From contig MU617337.1 in NCBI GenBank assembly GCA_025201705.1, positions 1 through 15,573 of the forward strand: 15,573 bases of DNA, written 5' to 3'. The DNA comes from Dissophora ornata. Lineage: Eukaryota; Mortierellomycota; Mortierellomycetes; Mortierellales; Mortierellaceae. The position numbers were made by a program, and so were the translations under genes. The notes beneath the pieces were generated by a model. It had not been told where the DNA came from. It searched no databases and saw only the letters and a list, made by a program, of their open reading frames with translations. Below are positions 1 to 9,391 of the stretch, piece after piece (within the stretch, counting starts at the first letter, position 1; each line of letters opens with the position of its first letter).

Positions 1-554
1 TTGTCCATTTTGAAGTCCAAGTACATGGTTGGCGTTCTGGTGTAGACTTTGCTTGTAACACCATGCGACTCGCCTGCAATGACCTTGACCGTCACTCCCT
101 CCTCTGGCGTAGCTCTAGGGATCTCTTTATCGAGCAGCTCCTGGTACTGAGGCTCACACATCTTGTGCTCCTTGGGCAGATTGATCCAGAGTTGCAATCC
201 ATGCGCACGAGTCTGGGATTTGACTGGCATCTCTGAGTGAACGATACCACGACCGGCAGTCATCCACTGCAAGTCGCCAGGTCCAATGGTACCCTTGTGT
301 CCTGCAAAGTCCTCGTGCTGGAACTGGCCCTCGAGCATGTAGGTGACGGTCTCGAAACCACGGTGGGGGTGATCGGGAAAGCCACCGTTCTTATCGACGT
401 TGAACTCGTCAAGCATGAGGAAGGGGTCGTGGTTGCGGAGCTCGGGGCGACCAATGGAGCGTCGGACACGAGCACCAACACCCTCGGATTGCTCTCTAGA
501 GAGAACAGACTTGACAATGGAGCGTGAAGCTCTGGAAAGAGTTGCAACAGTCAT
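1..554 (-). CDS. Pirin family protein, 3' end cut by window edge
   Basis: The first 184 codons, without an intron, encode a pirin: a cupin-fold, iron-binding protein that acts as a transcriptional co-regulator in animals and as a quercetin dioxygenase in some bacteria. Visible signatures are GARVRRSIG (residues 28-36), DPFLMLDEF (43-51), DHPHRGFETV (61-70) and GRGIVHSEMP (101-110). By comparison with known pirins the metal ligands are H62, H64, H106 and E108, and all four are present, so the N-terminal cupin domain looks functional. The reading frame is still open at base 3, so the C-terminal cupin domain lies outside the window. The start chosen is the ATG at 554-552, which has A at -3 and is followed by a short basic leader before the conserved VKSVLSRE block. 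A TATA box lies 144 bases upstream. The family is certain; the role in this organism is not. Confidence 0.93.
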   Translation of the reverse strand, partial: MTVATLSRASRSIVKSVLSREQSEGVGARVRRSIGRPELRNHDPFLMLDEFNVDKNGGFPDHPHRGFETVTYMLEGQFQHEDFAGHKGTIGPGDLQWMTAGRGIVHSEMPVKSQTRAHGLQLWINLPKEHKMCEPQYQELLDKEIPRATPEEGVTVKVIAGESHGVTSKVYTRTPTMYLDFKMD

Positions 555-690
555 TGTTGATGAAGTGGTTGTGAGAATGAGTGAAGTGAACTGGGATGAT
601 ATGTTGCTTAAAGTCGATATGATCAATGAGATCTTTGTGAGGCTGTGTTTTTTGATGAGAGAAAAGTTGGAGTTGGTCGAAGGGAGGTTC

Positions 691-761
691 CTTTTATACC
701 TTTTTTCCAGTGCATCAGTGCTGACACACACAATGGTCCAATGCTTACTTGATGAGCCAAT
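691..761 (-). promoter_or_regulatory. Pirin promoter: TATA box and two CCAAT boxes
   Basis: Read on the minus strand, TATAAAAG occupies 698-691, about 140 bases before the pirin ATG. That is a canonical TATA element, giving an expected 5' UTR of roughly 110 bases. Further upstream CCAAT occurs at 738-742 and 757-761 (plus-strand reading), 40 and 59 bases beyond the TATA box, the usual spacing for HAP/NF-Y sites. The motifs are seen directly; their use as promoter elements is inferred from spacing and orientation. Confidence 0.55.
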
Positions 762-1261
762 GAAATGCTCTGTAATACCAAGCCACCAAGAGGTGGAGCA
801 TTGCTTGCCAAAAACGGAATTTGCTGACTGAATGAGTGCCCTGCGGCTTATTGAGCAAAATATCGAGACAAACAACACACAATTGAAGCTTCACGCCCCT
901 AGTTTTCTTGTTTCCTTTCTAATCATGGATACCTAAGACGGCTTATGATACCTAGATTGTCGCTTAACCTTCCATCAGAATCTTTATGCATCGAGAAACT
1001 GCCATGTGAATGCACTGCTTAGGTTATCGTCCGCCGAAGCTTCATAGGGTTTGTGACCTGCACTCTTGAGACACAAACTGCCAGCTTCTGACCACGGCAT
1101 ATGTGTCTCTAATGTTTACTGATACTATGGGTATGGCCATGAACTGGACGTTTACCATTAAAAGCGAGGATTGGTAATGAGATAGTGCTCTCGAATTGTG
1201 ACCATTGACAGGTAACACCGCTGCTGCTATTGCTGTTGTCGCTGTTACTGTCTGCTCTTGT

Positions 1262-1278
1262 TGTGTGTGTGTGTGTGT
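1262..1278. repeat. TG dinucleotide microsatellite
   Basis: An uninterrupted TG run of about eight and a half units in intergenic DNA, directly after an imperfect GCTGTT-like trinucleotide stretch. Probably a neutral, length-variable locus. Confidence 0.85.
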
Positions 1279-1788
1279 TTAGACTGATAAGACTGGATTA
1301 AACGCAAACAATTCTTCGTCTAGTTGACTGCAGATCCCAAAACACGAAAAAATATTGTGAAGAGGGATCGTGACAATCAACGAAATAAAGGAATGCAAGG
1401 CGGGAGTACAGACACACCGTGAAATGGAAAAAGGCTCTTTAGTTATCGTCCTCAAGTGCCAGCGAGATATTTCTTTTGGGGAGCGGAGGCTTGGGGCACG
1501 CATGGTGGGACGGATACTGTGTGTGGTCTCTGTTGTGAGCTCTCTGCTCGGAAAGTCTCCCCGAACGAGCTCAGGTGCTCCTAAGATCAAACTAAGTACC
1601 ATGGGCTAGGGGACTAGGGCAGGATCAGAGAAGACAGGCGGAAAACGATTGGTGTTTATCGGTGCTTATGCGCTCTATTTATCGATGGACGCGTAAGGCC
1701 GGTATCGATCCTGAATCTAGACATAAGGTTGTAATCCGACCTGATCTAATTATATACAGAAATTACGTTGCATGCCGGCATGGTGAAA

Positions 1789-1801
1789 ATATATATATAT
1801 A
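1789..1801. repeat. AT dinucleotide run
   Basis: A short uninterrupted AT run (13 bases) in intergenic DNA downstream of the YdcZ-like gene. No gene association is visible. Confidence 0.8.
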
Positions 1802-1970
1802 CAGTATGTGTGGGGTTTGATCGGGGACGGACGGTCTCTTTCTACACGAGGGAGAGTTCGCGACGCCAGTGCAATAGCATAAGGAGGACTATGGAAAAGA
1901 TGAGGGCGATCCAGATCGTCCAAAAATAAAAGGTTAATGAGAATCAACAGTTTACTGTACAAGTTCTGGT

Positions 1971-1976
1971 TTTATT
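1971..1976 (-). terminator. Possible polyadenylation signal AATAAA of the YdcZ-like gene
   Basis: On the minus strand AATAAA reads 1976-1971, 188 bases after the stop of the DUF606 gene. The hexamer is exact, but the distance is long for a fungal 3' UTR and AT-rich sequence makes chance matches common. Confidence 0.3.
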
Positions 1977-2113
1977 TCACTGCTTGATTCGTATTATACA
2001 ACTATCCATAAATCCACCGCTCCTACTCTTCTTCCTCAGTTTCTGGTGATGGCTCACCGTGGTATCCGTGATTTGTTTTATACACAGACATCCTCCTTCT
2101 CTCGATGGCCTGC

Positions 2114-2151
2114 GTACATGGGATGTTTTCTTGAATTGAAAACATCTGTAC
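2114..2151 (-). other. Imperfect inverted repeat (hairpin) in presumed 3' UTR
   Basis: GATGTTTTC (2122-2130) pairs perfectly with GAAAACATC (2138-2146) across a 7-base loop. After a 3-base bulge (2119-2121), GTACA (2114-2118) pairs with TGTAC (2147-2151), giving a 14-bp stem. It begins 12 bases after the stop codon of the minus-strand DUF606 gene, so it would sit in the transcript's 3' UTR. It could affect mRNA stability or 3' end processing; that is inference. Confidence 0.6.
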
Positions 2152-2163
2152 CTATTTTTTGCT

Positions 2164-3042
2164 CTAAAACTTTGCAATAATAGTCACACAAGCGACCAGA
2201 CCAATGGTAGCAAGGCCGCGCCAGAGGGTGTACTGGCGGAAGGGGATATCAAAGATGCTGAAGTGATCAATGAGGCAGGAGAAAATCATCTGAGCGCAGA
2301 CGATAATGGCAGTCGTGGTTCCGGCACCGAGTTTTGGGATCGTCAGGATTGTAATGATGACGAAGACTGCACCGATCACACCGCCGGTCCAAGACCACCA
2401 AGGAGCCTTGGCCATCATGAGCACCAGGTTCGCTGGCGGCTTGCCCTTGACTTCGATTAGGAAGTATATGCATGAAACCACGGCACCTAGCACCAAGAAA
2501 AGAGAATTTGGAAAAACGGTGGAGAGGTTAGTCGGCCGATCAGGCCATTGGAAGCTGAGTAGCAATGAGGAAACGTGGGAGACAAACAAAAATTCACCGG
2601 TGAAAGCAAATTAGGCGTTGAATGCCGTCGTCAACAAGGGAAAAAATGTTTGGAGACGCGGAGAGGGAAATGCGGAGAGTGGTGTCGAGATGGGATCTGG
2701 GCGACATGCGATTGGTGTGGTGCAACAAACAAAGGAGAAACAGGCACACAACGACTGGATACAAAATTTCAAGAGCAAGAAAAAGTACCGTATTTGAAAA
2801 CACATACCGATGCAGAAGACGAAGGTCGAGGATAGACCCTGGCCAGTGTACTGGCCAAGCTTCGCGTTGACGGCCCCTTGGGATGCCGTCGCGACACCGC
2901 CGATCAGGCACAGAAAGATGCAGAAGAAGACGTTGTCAAGGATAGACATTTGTTTAGGCTTGATGGAGCGGATGGACGACTGTCTAGACTCGACTTTGAT
3001 GCTGGAGAGATCGGTGGTATGCGATTCGTTTTTATGAATCAT
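2164..3042 (-). CDS. DMT superfamily YdcZ/DUF606-type membrane protein
   Basis: Two exons, 3042-2808 and 2486-2164, joined by a 321-base intron (GTATGT donor, pyrimidine-rich GCTAG acceptor). The join keeps the frame across a split glycine codon and gives CIGAVVSC. A second acceptor-like site at 2556-2555 would break the frame. The core, read from the internal ATG at 2949, is 154 residues, the usual size of one DUF606 unit. It has five hydrophobic segments (about 7-27, 39-58, 77-101, 104-126 and 138-154). Family-type marks are QxxxNxxL near the start, WWSWTGG, TIPKLGAG, and AQMIFSCLIDHF in the fourth helix. DUF606 proteins belong to the drug/metabolite transporter superfamily; the substrate here is unknown. 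The ATG at 3042 adds a 31-residue polar tail. Neither ATG has a strong context, so the start is unsettled. Confidence 0.82.
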
Positions 3043-5938
3043 AGGGCGATGTTTTGACTGCTGGGCGCAAGGATATTGGCTTTCCCCTTTGTTGTTAATG
3101 AGAAAGATAATATCCAGAGGGATGTAGAAAGGAGAGAGACAAGGAAAAGGATATTGAAGAGATGCAATGGGAGAAGATCGACTTGTGATATGTTGTATTA
3201 GATCGGATCAACAAAAAGACATGTCGCTGTGGGTGGAGTAAAGAAGAGTTAAGGGCGATGAAGGGTACGGGGGTTAAGATGACAAAAGAAAGAGGAGGAG
3301 TGAAAAACAAAACAAAAAACACCTGGATGCTTTGGAAGTTCTTGTATTTATGCAAATCACGGTTACTCAATGGGTGATTCATTAACGGATTGAATTGCAG
3401 GAAAAGAGGTCGGTATGTTAGAGCGGCCACGATGGTCAATGGCAACGTTGGTTTGCCAGTCCCTGTTACTTGGCGTGTTCATTCGTCCAGTAAATGACAC
3501 CTGTGGGCTAGGGAGTTTTCTTGATGAAATAAAATCCAAACAAAATAAGTTTACAAGTTCCATCGTTGCTGGATTGACTACGAAGACAGAAAAAAAAACA
3601 CGGGCGGTTGTGTATAAAGTTATGTTGTTTTCGGCACTGTCATGGCCAGTTGCCAGCAAAGATCCCTCTTTGTTACTTTTATTTGTTGTCCCACGCCCCC
3701 ACGTTTCCATATGCTGTCAAATCACACCTAAAATGGCGGTCTTGCGCGAACAACGTCCTCCACAGACATGTGTATAGGTTATGCTGCACAGCGAAATAGA
3801 TGAACGTCGTCAATTGAGACACGATGACATGCAACTTGCCTAGATTCGTATGTATTGTCCTACACAGTTACTCCAGGTGTGGCTCCCCACATATGTGAAC
3901 GGGACAGTCCAGGAGAGGGGATCACTGAATACTCTGCAACTGAATATGTACCCTGCAGTAGGAACACTGTTGTGCTGCATTGGTGCACCCCGCACAAGCA
4001 AATCCATTTCGGAGAGCGAAGGGGAAATGCGGGGAGGATCCACTTTTTTGCCGTTCATAATCATAAACGTTAAATGGCGGCTCTCCTCGCTCTTCGTTCC
4101 TCAATGAATTCATTCAAATTTATTCAATAAGGGAGTCCTGCAATAAATCGGAAGTGTGTTGTTGGGCCAGTAGTCGATTCAGGCAGGGAAAAACATCTTC
4201 CTCCTTGTTCTTCTCCGCCATCATCGCTTTGGAAAAGGATCAGGAAAGAAAACAAATAAACCTACACCAAAAGGCCAGCGCCTGCTCTTGCTTTTTTTGT
4301 TGATATTAGAGGAGACTGGGAACACAGGTAGCATAGATACAGCTGTGTATGTTGTGAGCGTCGCGTCAATACAGCAGTGGGACGGACACAGCGTTTGCTA
4401 TATGCGCCCGTGATTTATGTCATGGACATTGCGCCAATTTCCCCAGTCCAGCTCATTTCTCTCTCCAGGCAGTATGAAATATACGCATGATCTAGGACTT
4501 GCATAGAACGACGAAAAATAGGAAAATTCCCAAAAGTAGATCCTTCCCCACCTTTCCGATTCCGACTCGAGAGAACGGCAAGAGGCACGAGGAAGGAATG
4601 TATTGTCGGCCAATGAACTAGCTATCTGGCCATACATCCCTGAACTGTGAACAATCGATGATGTCCGACCCCAACACAGTAGTTCAGAAATGCTGAAAAA
4701 CACGGGCAGACCCTGAGAAGGAGGCGAGCGGAGTGCAGATTTTCTCTCCTAGCATTTCGTACTCTACGCAATCCTCTTACCAGTCATACCGTCGACCCTT
4801 TTCTCCCCCGCGTTTCTATTGCCATAAGGAGGAACTTCCCCGTAATTTTTTGTCGGCTTCTCAACTCCGTTGACTGATGCCGTATTCGGTAACGACTGAT
4901 ATCCTTTTGATCCGCATTATACCCTTATCTTCCTCCGTTCATTGGGCTGAACTCGCCATCGACCGCGTGATGGAATTGAGCGTTTAGGGATGAGTTTTTT
5001 TTATTTTTTTATTTTTTTATTTACGAGTCCGACTGGTCGTTGTCAATTTAGCATAGGTAATTCCACCCGGCGCATGACTTGCATTAAGCAGATCAACACT
5101 GATACGTTCCTTCGTAGTGAACCACGTCGAGAAGATATGGTCAGGTAACGCGTAATGTGAGGTCTCAAATAAATGCAACTATGATGTCCATCCCGTTTTG
5201 AATCATGTGCGGGGAATACGACTATTACATTTTTCTTAATCTCCAACAACTTGACATTAACGCGATCGGGATAGACATATATTTGGACCGGAAAGGCGAA
5301 TTAAGATGGTAATATAGGCTTTAAAATAGTATCAATGCCTTAAATACTAGACCAGCTATGTCCCTAACACTGCAGGCCTGGGTATATCGCTCATCCAAGT
5401 TGGGCGTTTTGAGGCACTTGCTCCTAACAAGCAATTGCACAAAGTCAGGGACATTGGTCCATATAGTGTCGAGAGGGCCTGACCGTGTCTGCACGCCTAG
5501 CGTTATCGACTCCTTTGCTGATTCAGGTTTTCAGGTGTCTGCTTGAGTAGAAGTGACACCAGCGAGTGAGCGAGCAAGGGTTCAAGGGCCATGAAAATAG
5601 GACCCGATTCTCGAATTTGCCCGCAATCCGTAAAAGGAAGAAGTAGGGTCAGGGGAATGATGCTACACATGGTCTGTTGGTTTACTGGTAAGGAATTGTA
5701 ATGTAAGAGCTATCGCGTACTCCTAATGCCCATCGCATTTACTAGCTGTTGATGATGAACGGCAGGTATACAAGGCAATCCCATATTTTATCTGCTTTAT
5801 CCTCCTTTGCATGAACAATATCCTTTAGTGGCGGTGGCCATGGTGAATGTTGCGTTTATAAATTTCATCTGCTTTTCTTCTTCGTAATCCTCTACCCATC
5901 ACTCGCACTTCAACTCACTCCATTCTGTATCGCTTTGT
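3043..5938. other. Gene-poor intergenic region (about 2.9 kb)
   Basis: The left part (about 3095-3330) is pyrimidine-rich on the minus strand and is probably the promoter and leader of the YdcZ-like gene. A TATA-like CATAAATAC reads 3353-3345 on that strand. The rest holds only short frames (for example 3415-3777 plus, 4398-4703 minus) with no recognisable domain, signal peptide or consistent splice pattern. I saw no tRNA-type box B, 5S rRNA or transposon terminal repeat. A T-rich period-8 repeat lies at 4995-5022. An unrecognised ncRNA or fast-evolving gene cannot be excluded. Confidence 0.5.
4995..5022. repeat. Period-8 T-tract repeat
   Basis: Runs of seven or eight T interrupted by single A residues at 5003, 5011 and 5019, i.e. 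exactly every eight bases. It is a small tandem repeat that probably arose by slippage. Such tracts exclude nucleosomes and can act as promoter spacers, but no gene starts nearby. Confidence 0.75.
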
Positions 5939-8470
5939 CTACAGAGGAAGCTCGAAGCTGACATTGATCTGGGCGTCACGAGCCATGTGGACCATCTTGC
6001 TCAACTTAACAGACTTCCTAGCAGCGTCATCCAAATCATCTGAGGTAATGATACGCAGGCCCGATTCTGCGATCAACTTCTTGGCTTCATCAACCTCTGT
6101 GCCTTGAAGACGGACTACCAAAGGAATCGACAATTGCAAGGTCGAGGCCGCAGCAATGATACCTTGAGCAATCACACGGCACGACATGATACCTCCGAAA
6201 ATGTTGGTAAAGATCGTGGTCACACGGGGGTCGGACGAGATGATCTTGAAGGCTTCCGTGACCTGTTCCGCCGTCGCTCCACCACCGACATCCAAGAAGT
6301 TGGCGGGATCACCACCGTGCAACTTGATGATGTCCATAGTCGACATGGCCAAACCGGCTCCGTTGACGAGGCATCCAATCGAGCCGTCTAGTCCAATGTA
6401 ATTCAGGTTGTACTTGGCAGCGGCGACCTCACGGGGATCCTCCTGGGTGACGTCGCGAAGGCTGTGGACCTCCTTCTGACGAAATTCGGCATTGTCATCA
6501 AAGTTAATCTTGGCATCCATGCAAATAACTGCGGATTATATAAGAAGAAAGCAACCGTCAGCTTGACATTCTGAAAAAAAAATGGGTTTATCATAGATCG
6601 CACAACAGGTAGATCAACATACCTTCGTAGTCAGCAGACTCGGCCATAGGGTTGATCTCGACCATGGTGGCGTCCTTCTGCATAAAGAGATCGTAGAGCT
6701 TGATCATAGTATCGGCAGCTTGATCGACGCACTTGGGGGTGAATCCCATGCGCTCAGCGAGATCGCGGACTGCCGCGCGGTCGGCACCTTTCTCAATGTC
6801 GACAGGGAGTTGGAGAATCGCCTCGGGGTTCTCGGCAGCAACGGACTCGATATCAACACCACCCTGAGAGGATGCGACCATGACAGGACCCTGGGACTTG
6901 CGATCCATCAAGACAGCAAAGTAGTACTCACGACGAACATACTTGCGCTCGCAAATATAGACAGCATTGCAGATCTTGCCGCCGGTGCCGGTTTGCTTGG
7001 TGACCAACTTGTATCCGAGCATCTGCTCCGCAAACATCTGGGCTTCGCGAGGTCTATGTGAGAGTTGATGACATCGCAAACAGTTAGTCGTCACACCCCC
7101 TTCCATTTTCTCACAGGGTTGCCCCTTGTTGTTCAAAATCAACAAGGGCCTGCACGGAACGAGAGGGCAGAGTGCGTGAGATCTCCCCGAGAAATAACGG
7201 GAGGTATCATACTTACGAGAAAATGGTACGGACACCGCCCTTCAAGCCAGAGTCAAAGGTACCCTTGCCACGGCCACCGGCGAGGACTTGGGCCTTGATG
7301 ACCATATCCTCGGTTCCTATTTTATTCAGATCAATTAGCGACCAAGGCGAGAATAAGGAGAGGGTCAGCAACGAAATACGAGCGACTTAGATAGAGACGA
7401 GGTCACACAGACCAGGCCATAGTCTACCGAGAAGGATACGGAAAGCAGAGCAATCGCGCAACCCTCGATCAAGGAGAACAGCACAGAACTGGCACCAAGT
7501 CCGGACGTGATCATCCTACGAGCCGTGGGTAGTTATTGCGGCTGCCATTGATGACATGTCCAGCAAGCAACACTGACTCTCTGACCCCATGCAGGCTGCA
7601 CGAAGAACGAAAGTGGTGATCTTAGGCCTCCGCCCTTCCATCCGGGTGCAAGTCCAGTCTGTGCACGTGCATGTGCGATAGGTCGGGTAAACGTCTGAGA
7701 CCATTTCCCCGGTCCACGTAAAATCACCTCAACGGCGCCTTTTTTTTGGCAAAGGCAATTGAACACTGGGCAAAAACACAACGTACCAAGCTTCTCAGCA
7801 ACAGCGTAGGCCTCGGCGCTTGACTTGGCAACACCGCCACGAGGAGTCTGGATACCCTGCTTCTTGAGAAGGTCCATGGACAGGTACTCGTGGATAGACA
7901 AGAAGCGCTTCTGCTGCTGAGCAGCAACATTCATGCGGGGCTAGAACATTAAGCACGTACATATATTCACACGGAGGCATGTTGTTAGAGAGAAAAAAGA
8001 TGCTTCCCGCCCGGTACTTTGTTCCATTGATATGCAACTTCCGAGTCGATAAGGTTGTATATATGCCCTCGCATCTTGGACATATGAAGTCAATCGAAGG
8101 GATCAATCCACAAGAACGAGAGCCGATCCCGAATGTCAAGGCATGTGTAGGTTGAGGCGTGATGCATCGAGGTGTAATGTCGTGGGAAACCTCGGGGATG
8201 TGTTCAAGTCGACTGTGGGAGACCTTTCCTGGTGAGAAAGTATTCATTGGCGGGTAACAGAGTATTGCTTGCGAAGTAAGGCGGTGCTCTCGCAGCTCTC
8301 CAGTGTAAAGTCCCTCCGCTTTGAAATAGGATAATGATTCCCCCCTGCATGCAGCACCGGAACCAGAATCCTGTATCTGCAATATATGAATTGGGGTATC
8401 GCTTGAAATCTGTCTGAATTCTTACCATGGCCCGGGCGACAGCCGAGGCAGACCTGAAGGTGCGGAACAT
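5939..8470 (-). CDS. LSC2: Succinyl-CoA ligase subunit beta, mitochondrial
   Basis: Five exons (8470-8426, 7940-7787, 7316-7217, 7053-6623, 6528-5939) join in frame into 439 residues, close to yeast LSC2. The protein pairs with the alpha subunit in the mitochondrial matrix to convert succinyl-CoA to succinate with nucleotide triphosphate formation in the TCA cycle. The first exon gives an arginine-rich, acid-free presequence ([15 protein letters not shown]), with likely processing near KRF-LSIHEY. The ATP-grasp nucleotide loop is [14 protein letters not shown] (74-87). VEINPMAES carries E232 and N234, and D248 lies 14 residues after N234, the same spacing as Mg ligands N199 and D213 of E. coli Suc[12 protein letters not shown] and [11 protein letters not shown] form the ligase-domain core. 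The GGIM segment continues as SCR (359-361) rather than the familiar RCD. ADP versus GDP preference is not decided here. All four introns use GT...AG. Confidence 0.95.
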
Positions 8471-8575
8471 GATAAGATATTATAAAAGTGAAGAGAAACG
8501 TTTAGAGAGAGGAGAGAAGGTTGCAGCTCTGTTCCGTGCGCGTTTTCGGGGGTAGAAATATAGCGTCGTGGCTGT

Positions 8576-8585
8576 ATCACGTGAT
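8576..8585. promoter_or_regulatory. E-box/CDEI-like palindrome ATCACGTGAT
   Basis: A perfect 10-base palindrome around CACGTG, 60 bases before the QCR8 ATG and touching the TATA box. TCACGTGA is the preferred core of fungal bHLH factors such as Cbf1/CPF1, and yeast QCR8 is known to be regulated by ABF1 and CPF1. A second CACGTG at 7664-7669 lies in an LSC2 intron with different flanks, so the core alone is not unique in this window. Confidence 0.6.
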
Positions 8586-8591
8586 ATATAA
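8585..8591 (+). promoter_or_regulatory. TATA box of QCR8
   Basis: TATATAA 54 to 60 bases before the QCR8 start codon, the only good TATA match in the plus orientation of this short intergenic space. It predicts a transcription start near 8610-8620 and a 5' UTR of about 30 bases. Confidence 0.55.
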
Positions 8592-8644
8592 GCGGATCAG
8601 CACTGATCACACTCGCGACGAATCAGTTGACCACATCTCACACA

Positions 8645-9391
8645 ATGGCTGGAGGTAATGCTCCCTGTGGATGCTCCCAGCGTGCCCGCTTCTCTCGCCC
8701 TTCACCTGTCTTGTTGCAGCCTCATTCTACCTCTTGATCTCCATGTCCTGCAACGCCTTCATCAAACCAACGCTTGTGAACACTCTACACATCAAACCTC
8801 CGCGATCAACCCTTTGCTCATCCCAGTCTTCGCCACGATATGTTCTCCTTAGGAAAATGGATGGGTTGGTGGGGCCATTTGGGTGCCCCTAAGCAGCGCG
8901 GTATTGTTGTCTACTCCCTCTCGCCTTATGAGCAGCTCGCCTTTGCTGGTGCGCTTCACCAGGCTGTCTTCAACACTTTCCGTCGCGTCTCCGGCCAGGC
9001 TTTCTACATTGCCGCTCCCTTGGGATTTGCCTACAGTGTTTACTCCTGGGGCAAGAAGAACCACGGTATGTTGTAAATGTCAATCTGATGCGGTTTATGA
9101 TCAGCTCGTCGATATCTCTGGAACTTTGGACAACATGCTTGAATGCAGGCATGCAGGCGTTCAGGCTTGACTGTGGACAAATATCACTGAACCATACTGC
9201 CAGATCATCAGTAATTGTCCATGGAAAATTGCGCGGGAACAAAGACCATAGACCATGATCGTTTTCACCCGTAACAACGACCGATCGCGTAAATTATAAG
9301 GCTGACCATCGCTCCTACTTCTTGCCAATTTTTTTTAGAGTGGAGACTTAGCAAAGAGGGCCATGCCTACCATGGCGCTGGCGAGCACTAA
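8645..9391 (+). CDS. QCR8: Cytochrome b-c1 complex subunit 8
   Basis: Three exons, 8645-8654, 8853-9065 and 9339-9391, join in frame into 91 residues (yeast QCR8 has 94). The first exon is only ten bases. The product is the small single-pass subunit of ubiquinol-cytochrome c reductase (complex III) in the inner mitochondrial membrane, where it contacts cytochrome b. Diagnostic features are KWMGWWGHLGAPKQRGI near the N-terminus, SLSPYEQ, and AVFNTFRR just before the membrane helix (about AFYIAAPLGFAYSVYSW). The C-terminal exon gives EWRLSKEGHAYHGAGEH, lining up with the family's short matrix or intermembrane tail. Introns are 198 and 273 bases, with donors GTAATG and GTATGT and acceptors CCTTAG and TTTTAG. 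Without splicing the frame would end at a TAA in intron 2 and lose this tail. The gene is head-to-head with LSC2. Confidence 0.95.

Larger units (their letters stand above)
762..2163. other. Intergenic stretch with simple repeats, no supported gene
   Basis: About 1.4 kb between the pirin promoter and the 3' end of the YdcZ-like gene. It holds an imperfect GCTGTT-type trinucleotide stretch (about 1220-1256), a TG dinucleotide run (1262-1278), an AT run (1789-1801) and the hairpin described separately. Short open frames on both strands, such as 1279-1602 on the minus strand, have no recognisable domain and no plausible splice partners, so I read them as chance. Confidence 0.5.
8471..8644. promoter_or_regulatory. 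Bidirectional promoter between LSC2 and QCR8
   Basis: Only 174 bases separate the two start codons, so both core promoters and both 5' UTRs must fit here. On the QCR8 side are the palindrome ATCACGTGAT (8576-8585), TATATAA (8585-8591) and the inverted repeat GATCAG-CA-CTGATC (8595-8608). On the LSC2 side there is a weak TATATTT (minus strand, near 8556-8562) and an AT-rich TTTATAAT close to the ATG. A purine-rich block at about 8486-8511 reads as pyrimidine-rich leader for LSC2. Co-regulation is inferred from the arrangement. Confidence 0.7.

Noticed and set aside
1279..1602. Minus-strand frame of 107 codons in intergenic DNA
   Set aside because: No domain, no signal peptide, no convincing splice partners; composition looks random.
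4160..4185. GTCGATTC resembling a tRNA box B
   Set aside because: The box A-like bases lie only about ten bases away and no cloverleaf can be drawn.
4398..4703. Minus-strand frame of 101 codons
   Set aside because: Unrecognised, with no conserved-looking motif or promoter; length is within chance for this composition.
7664..7669. Second CACGTG hexamer
   Set aside because: It lies in an LSC2 intron with GC flanks instead of the T/A flanks preferred by Cbf1-type factors; not treated as a regulatory site.
7533..7786. Frame continuing past LSC2 exon 2
   Set aside because: It reads through a GTACGT donor into intron; splicing to 7316 restores the conserved [16 protein letters not shown] block.
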